This document shows positions 47,897 through 57,100 of a DNA stretch of 64,000 bases, piece after piece. A model generated the notes under the pieces. It had not been told where the DNA came from, searched no databases, and was given only the letters and a program-made list of their open reading frames with translations. Positions within the stretch are counted from its first letter, which is position 1, and each line of letters begins with the position of its first letter. The position numbers and the translations under genes are program-made. The stretch is from Streptococcus sp. 596553 (GTDB lineage Bacteria; Bacillota; Bacilli; Lactobacillales; Streptococcaceae): contig NZ_OXCQ01000009.1 in NCBI RefSeq assembly GCF_900411395.1, forward strand, positions 1 to 64,000, given 5' to 3'.

Positions 47897-47970
47897 CTAT
47901 TCTCTTTTCTATTATCTGTTACTTCTATTGTAACACATTCCCCTTGTATTTTGGGGGTGAAAATCATACC

Positions 47971-48003
47971 AAAAAACTATCTTTCCTCATGAAGAAAGAT
48001 AGT
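47971..48003 (-). terminator. Terminator of the second lactococcin-972-type operon
   Basis: ACTATCTTTC/GAAAGATAGT 10-bp stem followed by TTTTTGG on the minus strand. It lies downstream of the 97-residue gene and its BOX repeat, and upstream of ksgA. Confidence 0.8.
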
Positions 48004-48053
48004 CTTGAAAATCTTTAAAAGGGGACTTAGCGCTTCTCTCGAAACATCCGTTC

Positions 48054-48157
48054 ATACTCTTCGAAAATCTCTTCAAACCACGTCAGCTTCACCTTGCCGT
48101 ACTCAAGTACAGCCTGCGGCTAGCTTCCTAGTTTGCTCTTTGATTTTCATTGAGTAT
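48054..48157 (+). repeat. BOX element A-C (no boxB)
   Basis: boxA (ATACTCTTCG ... CACCTTGCCGTACTC) joins directly to boxC (AGCCTGCGGCTAGCTTCC ... CATTGAGTAT). The boxC end overlaps the last codons and stop of the neighbouring gene on the minus strand. Confidence 0.95.
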
Positions 48158-48440
48158 CGAAAAAATCAGCTTCTTGATAACTTCGATTTTCAGGTAGGGT
48201 CAAATCTACATCCTCCTCCACATCGTCCACTGTCAATTCAACCGTTTGAGGTAAATTTTTCAAACGATAATGCTTTTGCCTTTGCCCTTCAATGCTAGCA
48301 AAATCAAGCAAATAGCCATTTACTCGGATTTGAACCAAAAGGAGATGATTGGTCATATTTTCCATGATGAGAATATCTTCTAAACCACCTCTGGCACTCG
48401 GATAATCAGATACCCTGCGAATACGGATTTTTTCACACAT
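48147..48440 (-). CDS. Hypothetical protein of bacteriocin-type operon, C-terminus set by BOX
   Basis: 97 residues from the ATG at 48440, with GGGAG 7 bases upstream; it overlaps the ABC gene stop by 8 bases. It has a basic N-terminus (KIRIRRVSD), a central beta-like region (HLLLVQIRVNGYLLDFASIEGQ) and an acidic C-terminal half (ELTVDDVEEDVDLTL). There is no signal peptide or membrane segment, so it does not look like a bacteriocin. The last residues (DTQ) and the TGA lie within the boxC terminus, meaning the BOX insertion redefined the 3' end. No family was recognised; perhaps an immunity or regulatory accessory of the ABC pair. Confidence 0.65.
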   Translation of the reverse strand: MCEKIRIRRVSDYPSARGGLEDILIMENMTNHLLLVQIRVNGYLLDFASIEGQRQKHYRLKNLPQTVELTVDDVEEDVDLTLPENRSYQEADFFDTQ

Positions 48441-49074
48441 GAGCAAGCTCCCTCATATCAATGATTTCATCGGCCTTATTCCAGACTAGGGGATTATGAG
48501 TCGCAATGATGATCATTCGATTTTCATCTTTCAAGCCCACCAAGAGATTCATAACCTCCTCTGAATTTTCAGGATCAAGAGCTGCTGTTGGTTCATCTGC
48601 CAAAATCAAGGGTGGATTTTTCAAAATAGTCTTCGCAAGGGCAACTCGTTGTGCCTCTCCCCCAGATAAAGTATAAATTTTTTGTTCCAAATCCAAATAC
48701 CCTAGATTAACCTTTTCTAAAGCCTCCACTTGCCTTTCCAAACGTTCTACTTTTGAGATTTTCTGACCAACAAAGCCCAAATCCAAATTCTCTTTGATTG
48801 ATTGGTTTTCTAAAAGGCCAAAATTTTGAAAGAGATAGCCCATCTGGTCTCGAAAATACTCACGAGTGGGAATGGTTTTTAAATCTTTCCCCTGATAGAG
48901 AACCCTTCCACCATCTATCTTTTCTAGCTTTCCTAAGATATTCAGCAGCGTCGTCTTTCCGCTCCCACTCTTCCCGATTAAGGCATAGACCTTGCCCTTC
49001 TCCAGCTTGAGGTTTAAACCAGAGAAAATCGCGCGGTCATTAAACTTCTTTTCCAATCCTTGAATATCAATCAT
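48433..49074 (-). CDS. ABC transporter ATP-binding protein (lactococcin 972 type, second copy)
   Basis: 213 residues. Walker A GKSGSGKTTLLN (~residue 33), YLFQNFGLLENQ Q-loop region, signature LSGGEAQR (~137), Walker B LILADEPTAALDP and H-loop ATHNP. Very similar to the ATPase at 18554-19186. One base separates it from the membrane partner upstream, and it overlaps the 97-residue gene downstream. Confidence 0.94.
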   Translation of the reverse strand: MIDIQGLEKKFNDRAIFSGLNLKLEKGKVYALIGKSGSGKTTLLNILGKLEKIDGGRVLYQGKDLKTIPTREYFRDQMGYLFQNFGLLENQSIKENLDLGFVGQKISKVERLERQVEALEKVNLGYLDLEQKIYTLSGGEAQRVALAKTILKNPPLILADEPTAALDPENSEEVMNLLVGLKDENRMIIIATHNPLVWNKADEIIDMRELAHV

Positions 49075-49075
49075 C

Positions 49076-51106
49076 TTATTTTCCTTTCAATACTGCCATG
49101 CTACCAGCTTCTTCTTTTTTGTCCTGCCTTACTAAAATCAACAGAGCGTTAAGCGTAAACAAAGCTACAACTAGAGCGCTAATCAAGCTATCTCCTGTCA
49201 AAACACTAGATAGGATTAGCCCAAGTAAGAGAACTCCTCCTTGCGCCAGTAAATACTTGCCATGAAGCTCATAGATTGTCATACCAGAAAGACGTTTAAT
49301 CATGAGCTCCCGTCTGAACTGCTCAAAATAGAGAAGACTCATGGAATCAAATAACAAGATAGCCGTAGACAGGGTCAAAATCGTCCCAATAAGGAGAGAG
49401 TAAAACTCCACCCGTTTGTCATTTAGTACCTTGGCAAAAAATAGCTGGCTTTTTACCAAGTAAGAGACCTTGTGATACAGACCTTGCTCTTTTAGAGCGG
49501 TGATGCTGTCTCCATATCGATCTAGTTTCAAGGCACTATTAGCCGTAGTTCCCCACAACATCCCTGCAACAGGTCTTGTTCCAGTCGCTTGCGGCGTTAG
49601 AACTACAATAATCGGATCTTTTAGGTACTGACGTGTTGTCTTGTACCCATCATTATAGAGGAAACGTTCCTGTCCTGTTTCTGTAAAATCTAGCCTTAGC
49701 TGTGGAAGGTAGTGTTTCCGACTCGTCACTTCTACACTTTCAGATGAAAATCTTTGCAGGTAATCTGTAAATAATCCTTGGTAGTAGGCAGACTGCTCTC
49801 GCAAGCTCTCAGGCAAGATCAGCCCAAACTCTCCCTCAGACAAGTTTTGCATCTTATCCATAAACTCTGAAGAAACGGTAATCTTTTCTTCTATCAGATA
49901 GCGCGGTGAGACATAGATAACATTCCCTGACGGTGTGTAGTCACTGAGACGATTGCCATCTAGGTCCACTTCTGCTCCATCTGAGAAATTGTCAACATTG
50001 CTCATAATATAAAAAGAGTCTGTATTGGCTAACCGTTCTTCAGTAAATGTCTGCCACTCACGATTATCCTTACGCATTCCTTCTTCATCGGCAAATGCAC
50101 TAGACCAACCAAAGGATAGACGGTAACGGTCTGAGGACTGGCTCCATTTATCGCTTGCCTTCTCCATCTCCTGCATTTCACGGTAGTGAGGTAGGAGAGT
50201 AGTTGCACTCGAACCGACCACCAGCACGGCCAAGAGTTGCCCCATCATCATCAATGTCATCATACGTTTGAGAGGGAGTTTCCCTTTCAAGAGATCCACC
50301 AGACTATTTCCCTGTAAACCAAGTAGATAGACGACACTTAGTAAGGTAGAAATCCCTGCCAAGGTCAAGCCATAAAGTAGAAGAGCAATGATGACAAGTT
50401 GCACCGTTGCCATAAACAAGGCACCTTGATACCAGAGAAGCCCCAATCCCACAAGACTGGATACCAGCACTGAGCAGATAAGCTGTCTCACATCTTCTAA
50501 CACTGGTCTGAGAGCCACCCCAAACAAGCTCTCACCAGCGATTAAGCGAATCCCTGCTTGACGAAGGGATTTGATCCGATAAATCAGGGTCAAACTCATA
50601 AAGGTCAGCAGAAAAATAGCTAAACTCAGTAGCACCATAGGGGTGGCCGTCAATAGTAAGACTATCGAAAATGGATCTTCTCCATTCGAAACAAAGCCTT
50701 GATAACCAAGCTCTTTCAAGGTGGTCTGTAAACTCACTCCATCCAAACTTCCTGATACAATCAAGTAAGACCCTAATAAATCACTCGTTTCTGCACTATC
50801 CTTGGAGGAAATGGTCAGACCTTCTGGAAGCTCTCCCTGACCATAAGTGGCATAGGTAAAGCGTGTTTCTCCAGCTTCATTTGGCTCAACAATCCGACGG
50901 GCGATGAGACTATTGTGCTCTACTGCCAAGTTACTCAAAGCCTCTGTCACCTCTTCGCGACCAGCTACTGGCTGGTCTAGCCCAGTACCCATCACGTCAA
51001 CAGAGGGATAGTTTCCAAATAAAATCTCTTCTCGATGGTCAACGGAATTTATTACCATATAAAGCGATACCAATACCATTGAAATCAAAATAAATAAGCG
51101 TTTCAT
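49076..51106 (-). CDS. Bacteriocin-associated integral membrane protein (second copy)
   Basis: 676 residues from the ATG at 51106 (MKRLFILISM), with GGAGG 5 bases upstream. Layout as its paralogue at 16537: N-terminal segment, extracellular domain (~25-140), membrane cluster (~150-310), large extracellular domain (~320-565) and C-terminal segments (ending in KEEAGSMAVLKGK). No lactococcin-972-like precursor is found nearby. The pair may therefore give immunity against bacteriocins of neighbours or export something else (inference). Its promoter carries an 18-bp palindrome. Confidence 0.88.
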   Translation of the reverse strand: MKRLFILISMVLVSLYMVINSVDHREEILFGNYPSVDVMGTGLDQPVAGREEVTEALSNLAVEHNSLIARRIVEPNEAGETRFTYATYGQGELPEGLTISSKDSAETSDLLGSYLIVSGSLDGVSLQTTLKELGYQGFVSNGEDPFSIVLLLTATPMVLLSLAIFLLTFMSLTLIYRIKSLRQAGIRLIAGESLFGVALRPVLEDVRQLICSVLVSSLVGLGLLWYQGALFMATVQLVIIALLLYGLTLAGISTLLSVVYLLGLQGNSLVDLLKGKLPLKRMMTLMMMGQLLAVLVVGSSATTLLPHYREMQEMEKASDKWSQSSDRYRLSFGWSSAFADEEGMRKDNREWQTFTEERLANTDSFYIMSNVDNFSDGAEVDLDGNRLSDYTPSGNVIYVSPRYLIEEKITVSSEFMDKMQNLSEGEFGLILPESLREQSAYYQGLFTDYLQRFSSESVEVTSRKHYLPQLRLDFTETGQERFLYNDGYKTTRQYLKDPIIVVLTPQATGTRPVAGMLWGTTANSALKLDRYGDSITALKEQGLYHKVSYLVKSQLFFAKVLNDKRVEFYSLLIGTILTLSTAILLFDSMSLLYFEQFRRELMIKRLSGMTIYELHGKYLLAQGGVLLLGLILSSVLTGDSLISALVVALFTLNALLILVRQDKKEEAGSMAVLKGK

Positions 51107-51212
51107 CATTTCCTCCAAAAAGTTACTTGGTCACTTAGTGAGAAGATGACCACAGTCACTGCCATGTTAAGAAGTTTATTAAATTCTTTCTACTAGCAAC
51201 ATCTTCAAATAT

Positions 51213-51257
51213 ATTATATCCGTTTTTTCAAGAACTATCAAGGACATCAATGTCCTT
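51213..51257 (-). promoter_or_regulatory. Promoter with palindromic operator
   Basis: The minus strand reads TTGATA (51236-51241), 17 bases, TATAAT (51213-51218). An 8-2-8 palindrome, AAGGACAT-N2-ATGTCCTT (51240-51257), overlaps the 5' edge of the -35 box. It is a likely binding site for the PlcR/Rgg-like regulator encoded just upstream. Confidence 0.75.
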
Positions 51258-51293
51258 AAAATCTAACTATTTCATATTATTTTTGGCTTATAT

Positions 51294-51333
51294 CTAAAAA
51301 AACAGTTCTAAAGACGAACTTTAGAACTGTTTT
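51294..51333 (-). terminator. Terminator of the PlcR-like regulator gene
   Basis: AAACAGTTCTAAAG/CTTTAGAACTGTTT 14-bp stem with a 5-base loop, followed by TTTTAG on the minus strand. Confidence 0.9.
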
Positions 51334-51374
51334 GATATGAGGACAAGGACATTTTTGTCATTGCTTCACGATAT

Positions 51375-52286
51375 TTATAAATATTTTTTTAAATCTTCTT
51401 GCCATTGTTTTTCTAACATAGTAACTAAATAAGAATTTTCTATTATATCAGCAAATAGCTTCGATTTCTGATAGAACTGTTCGGCAGATACATAATCATT
51501 TTTTATTATTAGAGATAATTTCCACTCCAACATCAATATAATTGGTTTCTTCTGGAAATCTTGTGTTTTTTCCATTATATGATTAAGGCTAAAGATATAA
51601 GATTCTAGTGAATCATAAGACGACAAATTATCCAAACAGGCTAGACCCGAAAACAAAGTGTTACTTAAAGCAAACAGATATTCTGGTGCAATCAATTCTA
51701 CATGATTTGTCAAACGAACTAAAAACGAATGAATTCTGTTAATTTCTTCAATCTGATTTTGACCTTGTTTTATCTTTGTAAGCACTATAGCAAAATATAA
51801 GTTGATAACTTCTAATTCATTTATCAAAAACAATTCCTTATCATAAATTGTTTTAAAATAATCGTCCAGTACGGTTTCCCCATATTCTGGTCGTCCGCTT
51901 CGAATAACATCTATCGTTGCTCTAGTAGCTTCAAACCATACTTTTTCCTCATTAGGAAGTTGCTCATAAAATAAATCCTCTATCTCTTCCAAACACGCTT
52001 CTTTCTTATCATACTCCTCTTCTTTACCATAGATTGGTTCACGTAAAATCTGGTATTTCAATTCTAAATAAGCAGGAGGAAGAGCTGAAAAATCCGGCAT
52101 AAGGCTATAAGCTGGAACTCCTAAACGGCGAGCAATATAGTCTAACTTGGGCAAACCCGGTTGCGAAGCTCCACTTTCAATTCGCGACAGTTGACGAACT
52201 GTCAGTTCTTGCTCATCTCCACAAAAATCTGGACGACTAATTCCTTTTTCTATCCGAATCTCTTTAATTTTTTGACCAATTAACAT
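51375..52286 (-). CDS. PlcR/Rgg-like transcriptional regulator
   Basis: 303 residues. An N-terminal helix-turn-helix (residues ~5-65, IGQKIKEIRIEKGISRPDFCGDE ... RQLSRIESGASQPGLPKL, quoted in parts) is followed by a helical TPR-like C-terminal region to the end, as in peptide-sensing RRNPP regulators. It lies upstream of the second lactococcin-972-type pair, in the same direction but separated by its own terminator. No small peptide gene comparable to phrA was found next to it, so the signal is unknown. Confidence 0.88.
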   Translation of the reverse strand: MLIGQKIKEIRIEKGISRPDFCGDEQELTVRQLSRIESGASQPGLPKLDYIARRLGVPAYSLMPDFSALPPAYLELKYQILREPIYGKEEEYDKKEACLEEIEDLFYEQLPNEEKVWFEATRATIDVIRSGRPEYGETVLDDYFKTIYDKELFLINELEVINLYFAIVLTKIKQGQNQIEEINRIHSFLVRLTNHVELIAPEYLFALSNTLFSGLACLDNLSSYDSLESYIFSLNHIMEKTQDFQKKPIILMLEWKLSLIIKNDYVSAEQFYQKSKLFADIIENSYLVTMLEKQWQEDLKKYL

Positions 52287-52357
52287 CAGACGCCTCCTCT
52301 TCTACCTGCTTCGAAAAATACTGTGAAACTTAAAAAATTGTAACGGCTACATCTTTC

Positions 52358-52921
52358 CTACTCATAAGATTTCATAGCTTCTTCCACTTCTGCCAAAGTA
52401 ACCCCAAACAACTCTAGGCGTTTGAGGAGTTGCTTGCCGTTGGAATAGCCAATTCGGAGAGCCTCTCCTAGATATTCTCGTCGCTTACGGCTGTCTGCCC
52501 CTGCTAGAAAACCAAGGCGAATCAAGTCGCTACGACTGATGTCAAACTGACTCTCATGTTCAAATTGTTCTGTCACCTGAGCTAGAGCCGTTTTCAGGTC
52601 TTCATAGCTGGCATGCTCAATTCCCAGAGAACGCCCCTTGGTCTTGGACTTAGGAACAGCTTCATCTCGCTTGAGAAAGGCATGCTGAACTGTTGGAATG
52701 GCCGTCATAATCATGCGCCGAATCCGCTCCCCATTAAAATCTGGGTCTGTAAAGACAATGACTCCATGACGTTGGTGTAAGCGCTGAATCCGCTCTAGAT
52801 CCTGATCATTGATGGCAGAACCTCGTGTCTCATAGGTCTCCACATCGAAATAGCGTTTGAGATTGGCCGTATCATCGCGACCTTCAACCACGATGACTTG
52901 AGAAATTTTTTCCTTCATCAC
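52358..52921 (-). CDS. rnmV: Ribonuclease M5
   Basis: 187 residues with an N-terminal Toprim domain (VIVVEGRDDTANLKRYFD, ~residue 10; VIVFTDPDFNGERIRR, ~residue 55). It matures 5S rRNA. It overlaps tatD by 4 bases (ATGA), the usual tatD-rnmV pair. Confidence 0.96.
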   Translation of the reverse strand: MMKEKISQVIVVEGRDDTANLKRYFDVETYETRGSAINDQDLERIQRLHQRHGVIVFTDPDFNGERIRRMIMTAIPTVQHAFLKRDEAVPKSKTKGRSLGIEHASYEDLKTALAQVTEQFEHESQFDISRSDLIRLGFLAGADSRKRREYLGEALRIGYSNGKQLLKRLELFGVTLAEVEEAMKSYE

Positions 52922-53691
52922 TTGCTGTCCAATCCAAAAATTCGTTCTGCATTTGCAGTTGTTACCGCCGCTAGCTCTTCTGCCATCATGCCACGCAAAT
53001 CTGCAATAAAATCCACTACATAGCGAGTATAGGCTGTTTTGTTTTCGCGACCACGTTTAGGAACAGGAGCCAAGTAGGGAGCATCCGTTTCCACCAAAAT
53101 CTTGTCCAAAGGTAACTCTTTAGCTGCTTCTTGGATGTCAGTTGCTTTCTTAAAAGTCACCACTCCTGAGAAGGAAATAGTCATGCCAAGCTCCACAAAC
53201 TTCTCTGCCCATTCAAGAGTTCCTGAGAAAGAATGCATAATGCCACCACGAGGACCAACGCCCTCACTCTTGATAATCTCATAGGTATCTTCCAGCGCAT
53301 CACGGGTATGGACAACAAAAGGCAAATCCAAGTCCTTAGATAACTGGATCTGACGGCGAAAAACCTGTTCCTGCACCTCTTTTGGCGCTGTCATCCAGTG
53401 GTAGTCTAAACCAATCTCACCCAAGGCAACCACCTTAGGATGCTTGAGCTTATCAAGCAAGTAGTCTTCAATTTCCTCTGTGTAAGTCCCTGCTTCTGTC
53501 GGGTGCCAACCGATAGTCGCATAGAGCTGGTCATACTCATCTACCAACTCCAAAGCACGCTCAATCGTCGGTTCATCAAAACCAACAATATTCATCTGTG
53601 TCACACCCATCTCAGCAGCCAAGCTAATTTCTTCTGCCTCACGACCTGCAAATTCTTCTACATTCAAGTGTGTATGTGTATCAAAAATCAT
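52918..53691 (-). CDS. tatD: TatD-family metal-dependent hydrolase/DNase
   Basis: 257 residues. Metal ligands are in FDTHTHLN (N-terminus), LGEIGLDYHW (~residue 92), FVVHTRDA, IMHSFSGT and VETDAPYLAP (~residue 205). The family shows 3'-5' DNase activity. It is first in the tatD-rnmV pair. Ribosome site AGAAGAG; TATAAT about 20 bases further upstream. Confidence 0.95.
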   Translation of the reverse strand: MIFDTHTHLNVEEFAGREAEEISLAAEMGVTQMNIVGFDEPTIERALELVDEYDQLYATIGWHPTEAGTYTEEIEDYLLDKLKHPKVVALGEIGLDYHWMTAPKEVQEQVFRRQIQLSKDLDLPFVVHTRDALEDTYEIIKSEGVGPRGGIMHSFSGTLEWAEKFVELGMTISFSGVVTFKKATDIQEAAKELPLDKILVETDAPYLAPVPKRGRENKTAYTRYVVDFIADLRGMMAEELAAVTTANAERIFGLDSK

Positions 53692-53724
53692 CTCTTCTAA
53701 CCTCGTTTTCTATCTTCTATTATA

Positions 53725-53768
53725 CCAAAAAAGAGGAGGGGCACCCAATTTTTCGGTTTCCCTCCTCT
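53725..53768 (-). terminator. Terminator downstream of giant surface-protein gene
   Basis: AGAGGAGGG/CCCTCCTCT 9-bp stem with a long loop, followed by TTTTTTGG on the minus strand. It ends transcripts coming from the LPXTG gene or the BOX region before tatD. Confidence 0.8.
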
Positions 53769-53880
53769 CTTCAATAGAGAGCTATTCTGCTAGCTTTTCT
53801 ACTAGATATTGCCCATCTTCTATTCCACAGTTAGAGACAGAAGAGACTGGCTAGATTGATAGAACATCCCTATTCATCTA

Positions 53881-53985
53881 ATACTCTTCGAAAATCAAAT
53901 TCAAACCGTGTCAACGTCGCCTTGCCGTACTCAAGTACAGCCTACGGCTAGTTTCCTAGTTTGCTCTTTGATTTTCATTGAGTAT
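53881..53985 (+). repeat. BOX element A-C (no boxB)
   Basis: boxA (ATACTCTTCGAAAATC ... CGCCTTGCCGTACTC) directly joined to boxC (AGCCTACGGCTAGTTTCC ... CATTGAGTAT). It occupies the ~400-base gap between tatD and the surface-protein gene. The rest of the gap has no gene. Confidence 0.95.
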
Positions 53986-54100
53986 AAAGTATGTGATTAT
54001 CTTGGGTTCTCTCTTCTCTCACCCATCACTAGGATTGATGACTTCTCCAAATCCCCCTTATAATCTAACTTTAAGTAGAGAATAGAATTTTCTAGCTGTC

Positions 54101-57100
54101 CTATTTTCTACGTCTAGCCTTTCTTCCTAGCAAAGCAAAACCACTGGTTGCCGCCACTAAACCAAGACTAGCAAGTGCTGCACTTGATGCTGAACCTGTG
54201 TTAGGTAGTTGTTTGCCAGCAGGTGACTGGTAGGTAACATCTTGCATTGTTCCTGCAGTTGCTTGCGGTGCACTTGTTGCCTGAGGAGCAGCATTAGGAG
54301 CCACTGGTCTCTTAGGAACTGTAACCATGGCGATGGCTTGCACTCCAATCGTTTCTGCTTCCTTCACATCTTCCACAGTTTTCGCATTCTCAATCTCTTT
54401 GAGAGCTGCTTGTTTTTCTGCTTCCACTCTTGCTAAAAGTTCTGCTTGTTCTTTATCAGAAAGCGGTGAGCCTTTGATTTCATCCTGCTTGTCCTTGGCA
54501 GCTTTTTCAATGACATTTTTAGCTGATTCTTTTGCATTTGCTAATTGCTTAGAAGCTTGTGATTGAGCTGGGGTTTGTGAACCTGTGTGAGCCTGTCCGC
54601 CCGCCTGGCTACCACCGCCTGCATTCGCATTAGCATCTGAGCTTCCAGTATTGCCTCCATTATCTCCACCTGGTGTAGTTTCTGGCTTATACTCTGGTGT
54701 AGCTTCTTGAGTTACAGATTCACCTTTCGCAGATTGTTGAACTGTATCTTTCCCTAGAATCGTCACTACTGAACCATCTGGGAATGTGATTGTTGCTGTA
54801 CCATCTCCAGCTACATTGATTGTCGCTCCGTCTAATGCTGAACCATTTGCTTGTAAAATAGCAACCTTAACTTTTTCTTTTTCTTCATCTGTTAAATGAG
54901 TTATATCTTTTACATCTACTCTTTGAGCAGGCGCTTTAACAGTTGATTTTTCAGCAGTCGGTTTAGTGCTATCTTGTGCTTTTGGATCTTGTGCTACCAA
55001 TTGATTTCCTGGAATTGTAATAGCTGAACCATCTTTAAAGACGATTGTCGCTGTGCCATCTCCAGCTACTTCAACTTTAACATCGCTTCCGAATCCATTT
55101 GCATCTACTACAGCTTTTTTAACAGCTTCTTTTTCTTCATCTGTTAATCTTGTAGCTTCTGCTACTTTTATAGGGTTAGCTGGGATGATTACTTTTGTCT
55201 TCTCTGCAATTGTTGATTGCTCTTGTGTTGGAACTTCTTCTTTTTGAACTACTAGACTGGTTCCTGGGATTGTATTGACTGAACCATCTGAGTATGTCAA
55301 TGTCGCTGTTCCGTCTTTAGATACCTTAACATCTGTCGCCGCTGGGTTGGCTGCTTGTACTTTAGCTGTTACTGCGGCTTGTTCCTCAGGTGTTAAGCTA
55401 TGAGCATTTCCAACTTCTGTAGTTGCTGGCACCACTGCTGGATTTTGCGCGGCTTGTGTTGAAGCTTCATTGTCAGTATCTTTGGCTACTACTAGACTGG
55501 TTCCTGGAATTGTGTTTACTGAACCATCTGAGTATGTCAATGTCGCTGTTCCGTCTTTAGATACCTTAACATCTGTCGCCGCTGGATTTGCTTCTTTGAC
55601 CTTAGCTGCTACAGTATCTTGCTCCGTCTGTGTCAAGTTGTGAGTATTTTCAACAGGTACAAAGTTTCCTGGAACTTGCGCTGGGTTCTTCTCTGCATCT
55701 GTCTGAACTTTTGGAGTTTCTTGTTTACTTCCTTTTTCAACAAGTTTATCCCCTGGAATTGTATCTACAGATTTATCTGGATAGGTGATGACTACTGTTC
55801 CATCAGGTCTTACTTCTACCGTAGTTCCTGCTGGGAAGTTGTTCGCTTCCTCAACCGCTTTTTTAACCGCAGCCTGTTCTTCTGGTGTTAACTTCGTAGT
55901 ATTTCCTACTTGTGTTTTTCCTGGGATAACCGGCTCGGTTCTTGACGCGATTGTTCCTGTCTCTTTGTTAGCTGGCGCTACTAATTTATCTTTAGAAATC
56001 GTATCGCTTGAACCATCTTTATATGTGATAAGAGCTGTTCCATCTGATTTTACTTCTACTGTTGTTCCATCTGGGAATGTGTTAGTCCCTTCGATGTTTT
56101 GACGAACTTGTTCTCTTTCTTCATCTGAAAGTTTTGCTGGATTTTCCACTTCCACTTTGTTTTCAGGAACTTTCGGATCGAATTTAGATGCAATAGAGCC
56201 CTCTGGTTGAACTTCATTTATCTTATGAATACCAGCTTCTTTCGCCGCGTTGATTTCATCTTTAGATTGAGCTTTGTTGATGTCTTCAATCGCTTTGTCT
56301 TTGACCTTATTGATTTCTTCGATAGCTTTGGCTTTCGCTTCGTCTGATAAATCTTTATTGTTCTTGATTTCGTCAATGCGTTTTTGAGCTTCTTCCAGTA
56401 TTTCAGCTTTTGCTTTCGCTTTTTCTTCATCAAGGTTTGTTACATCTGGTTTCTTAACTTCTGTATCAGCTTTTGGATCATATTTTTCAATATTTTCTTT
56501 TGCTTGATCTGCAATTTGCTTAGCTGTTCCTGCTGATGATGCTTCGTCAATAGCTTTATTAGCATCTTCTTTGGCGTTATTGATTGCTTCTTCAGCTTTT
56601 TGTTTTTGCTCTTCAGTTAAGCCCGTATCCTTCTTGATTTCATCAAGTTTTTTCTTAGCAGCGTCTTCTACTTGTTTTTTAGCGTCTTCTTTCGCCTTAG
56701 CAAGATCATTATCTTTATCAGCTGTGCCTAAGGAATCAACTACTTCTACTGGTACTTTTACAGTTACTTTAGTGCCATTCGCTAGTGTTACTTCCACTTC
56801 TGCTTCTTTAGTTCCTGTTTCAGTTGTAGTTGGTTTAGAAATAACTTTCGCTGTTAGTCCATCAGCTAGTGCTAATTGTTTTAGGATGTCTTCGTCAGTT
56901 AAGTCTTTACCTTTTTCTACAGTTACTTTTCCGGATACTAAAGCAGTTTGTAGGTCTAACTCTGGTTTAAAGATACTTGTAGATTGCCCTTTAGCAGTTT
57001 GTACTACTACATCTTCTTTTGGTAGATTTCCGTTTGGAGTCTCAACATTGCCTTGATCATCAACCTTGACATCGTCCTTGTTTAAGCCTGGATTTGCTTC

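Noticed and set aside
48147..48440. The 97-residue protein as a bacteriocin precursor of the second ABC pair
   Set aside because: No signal peptide or double-glycine leader, acidic C-terminal half and no lactococcin-972 motif.
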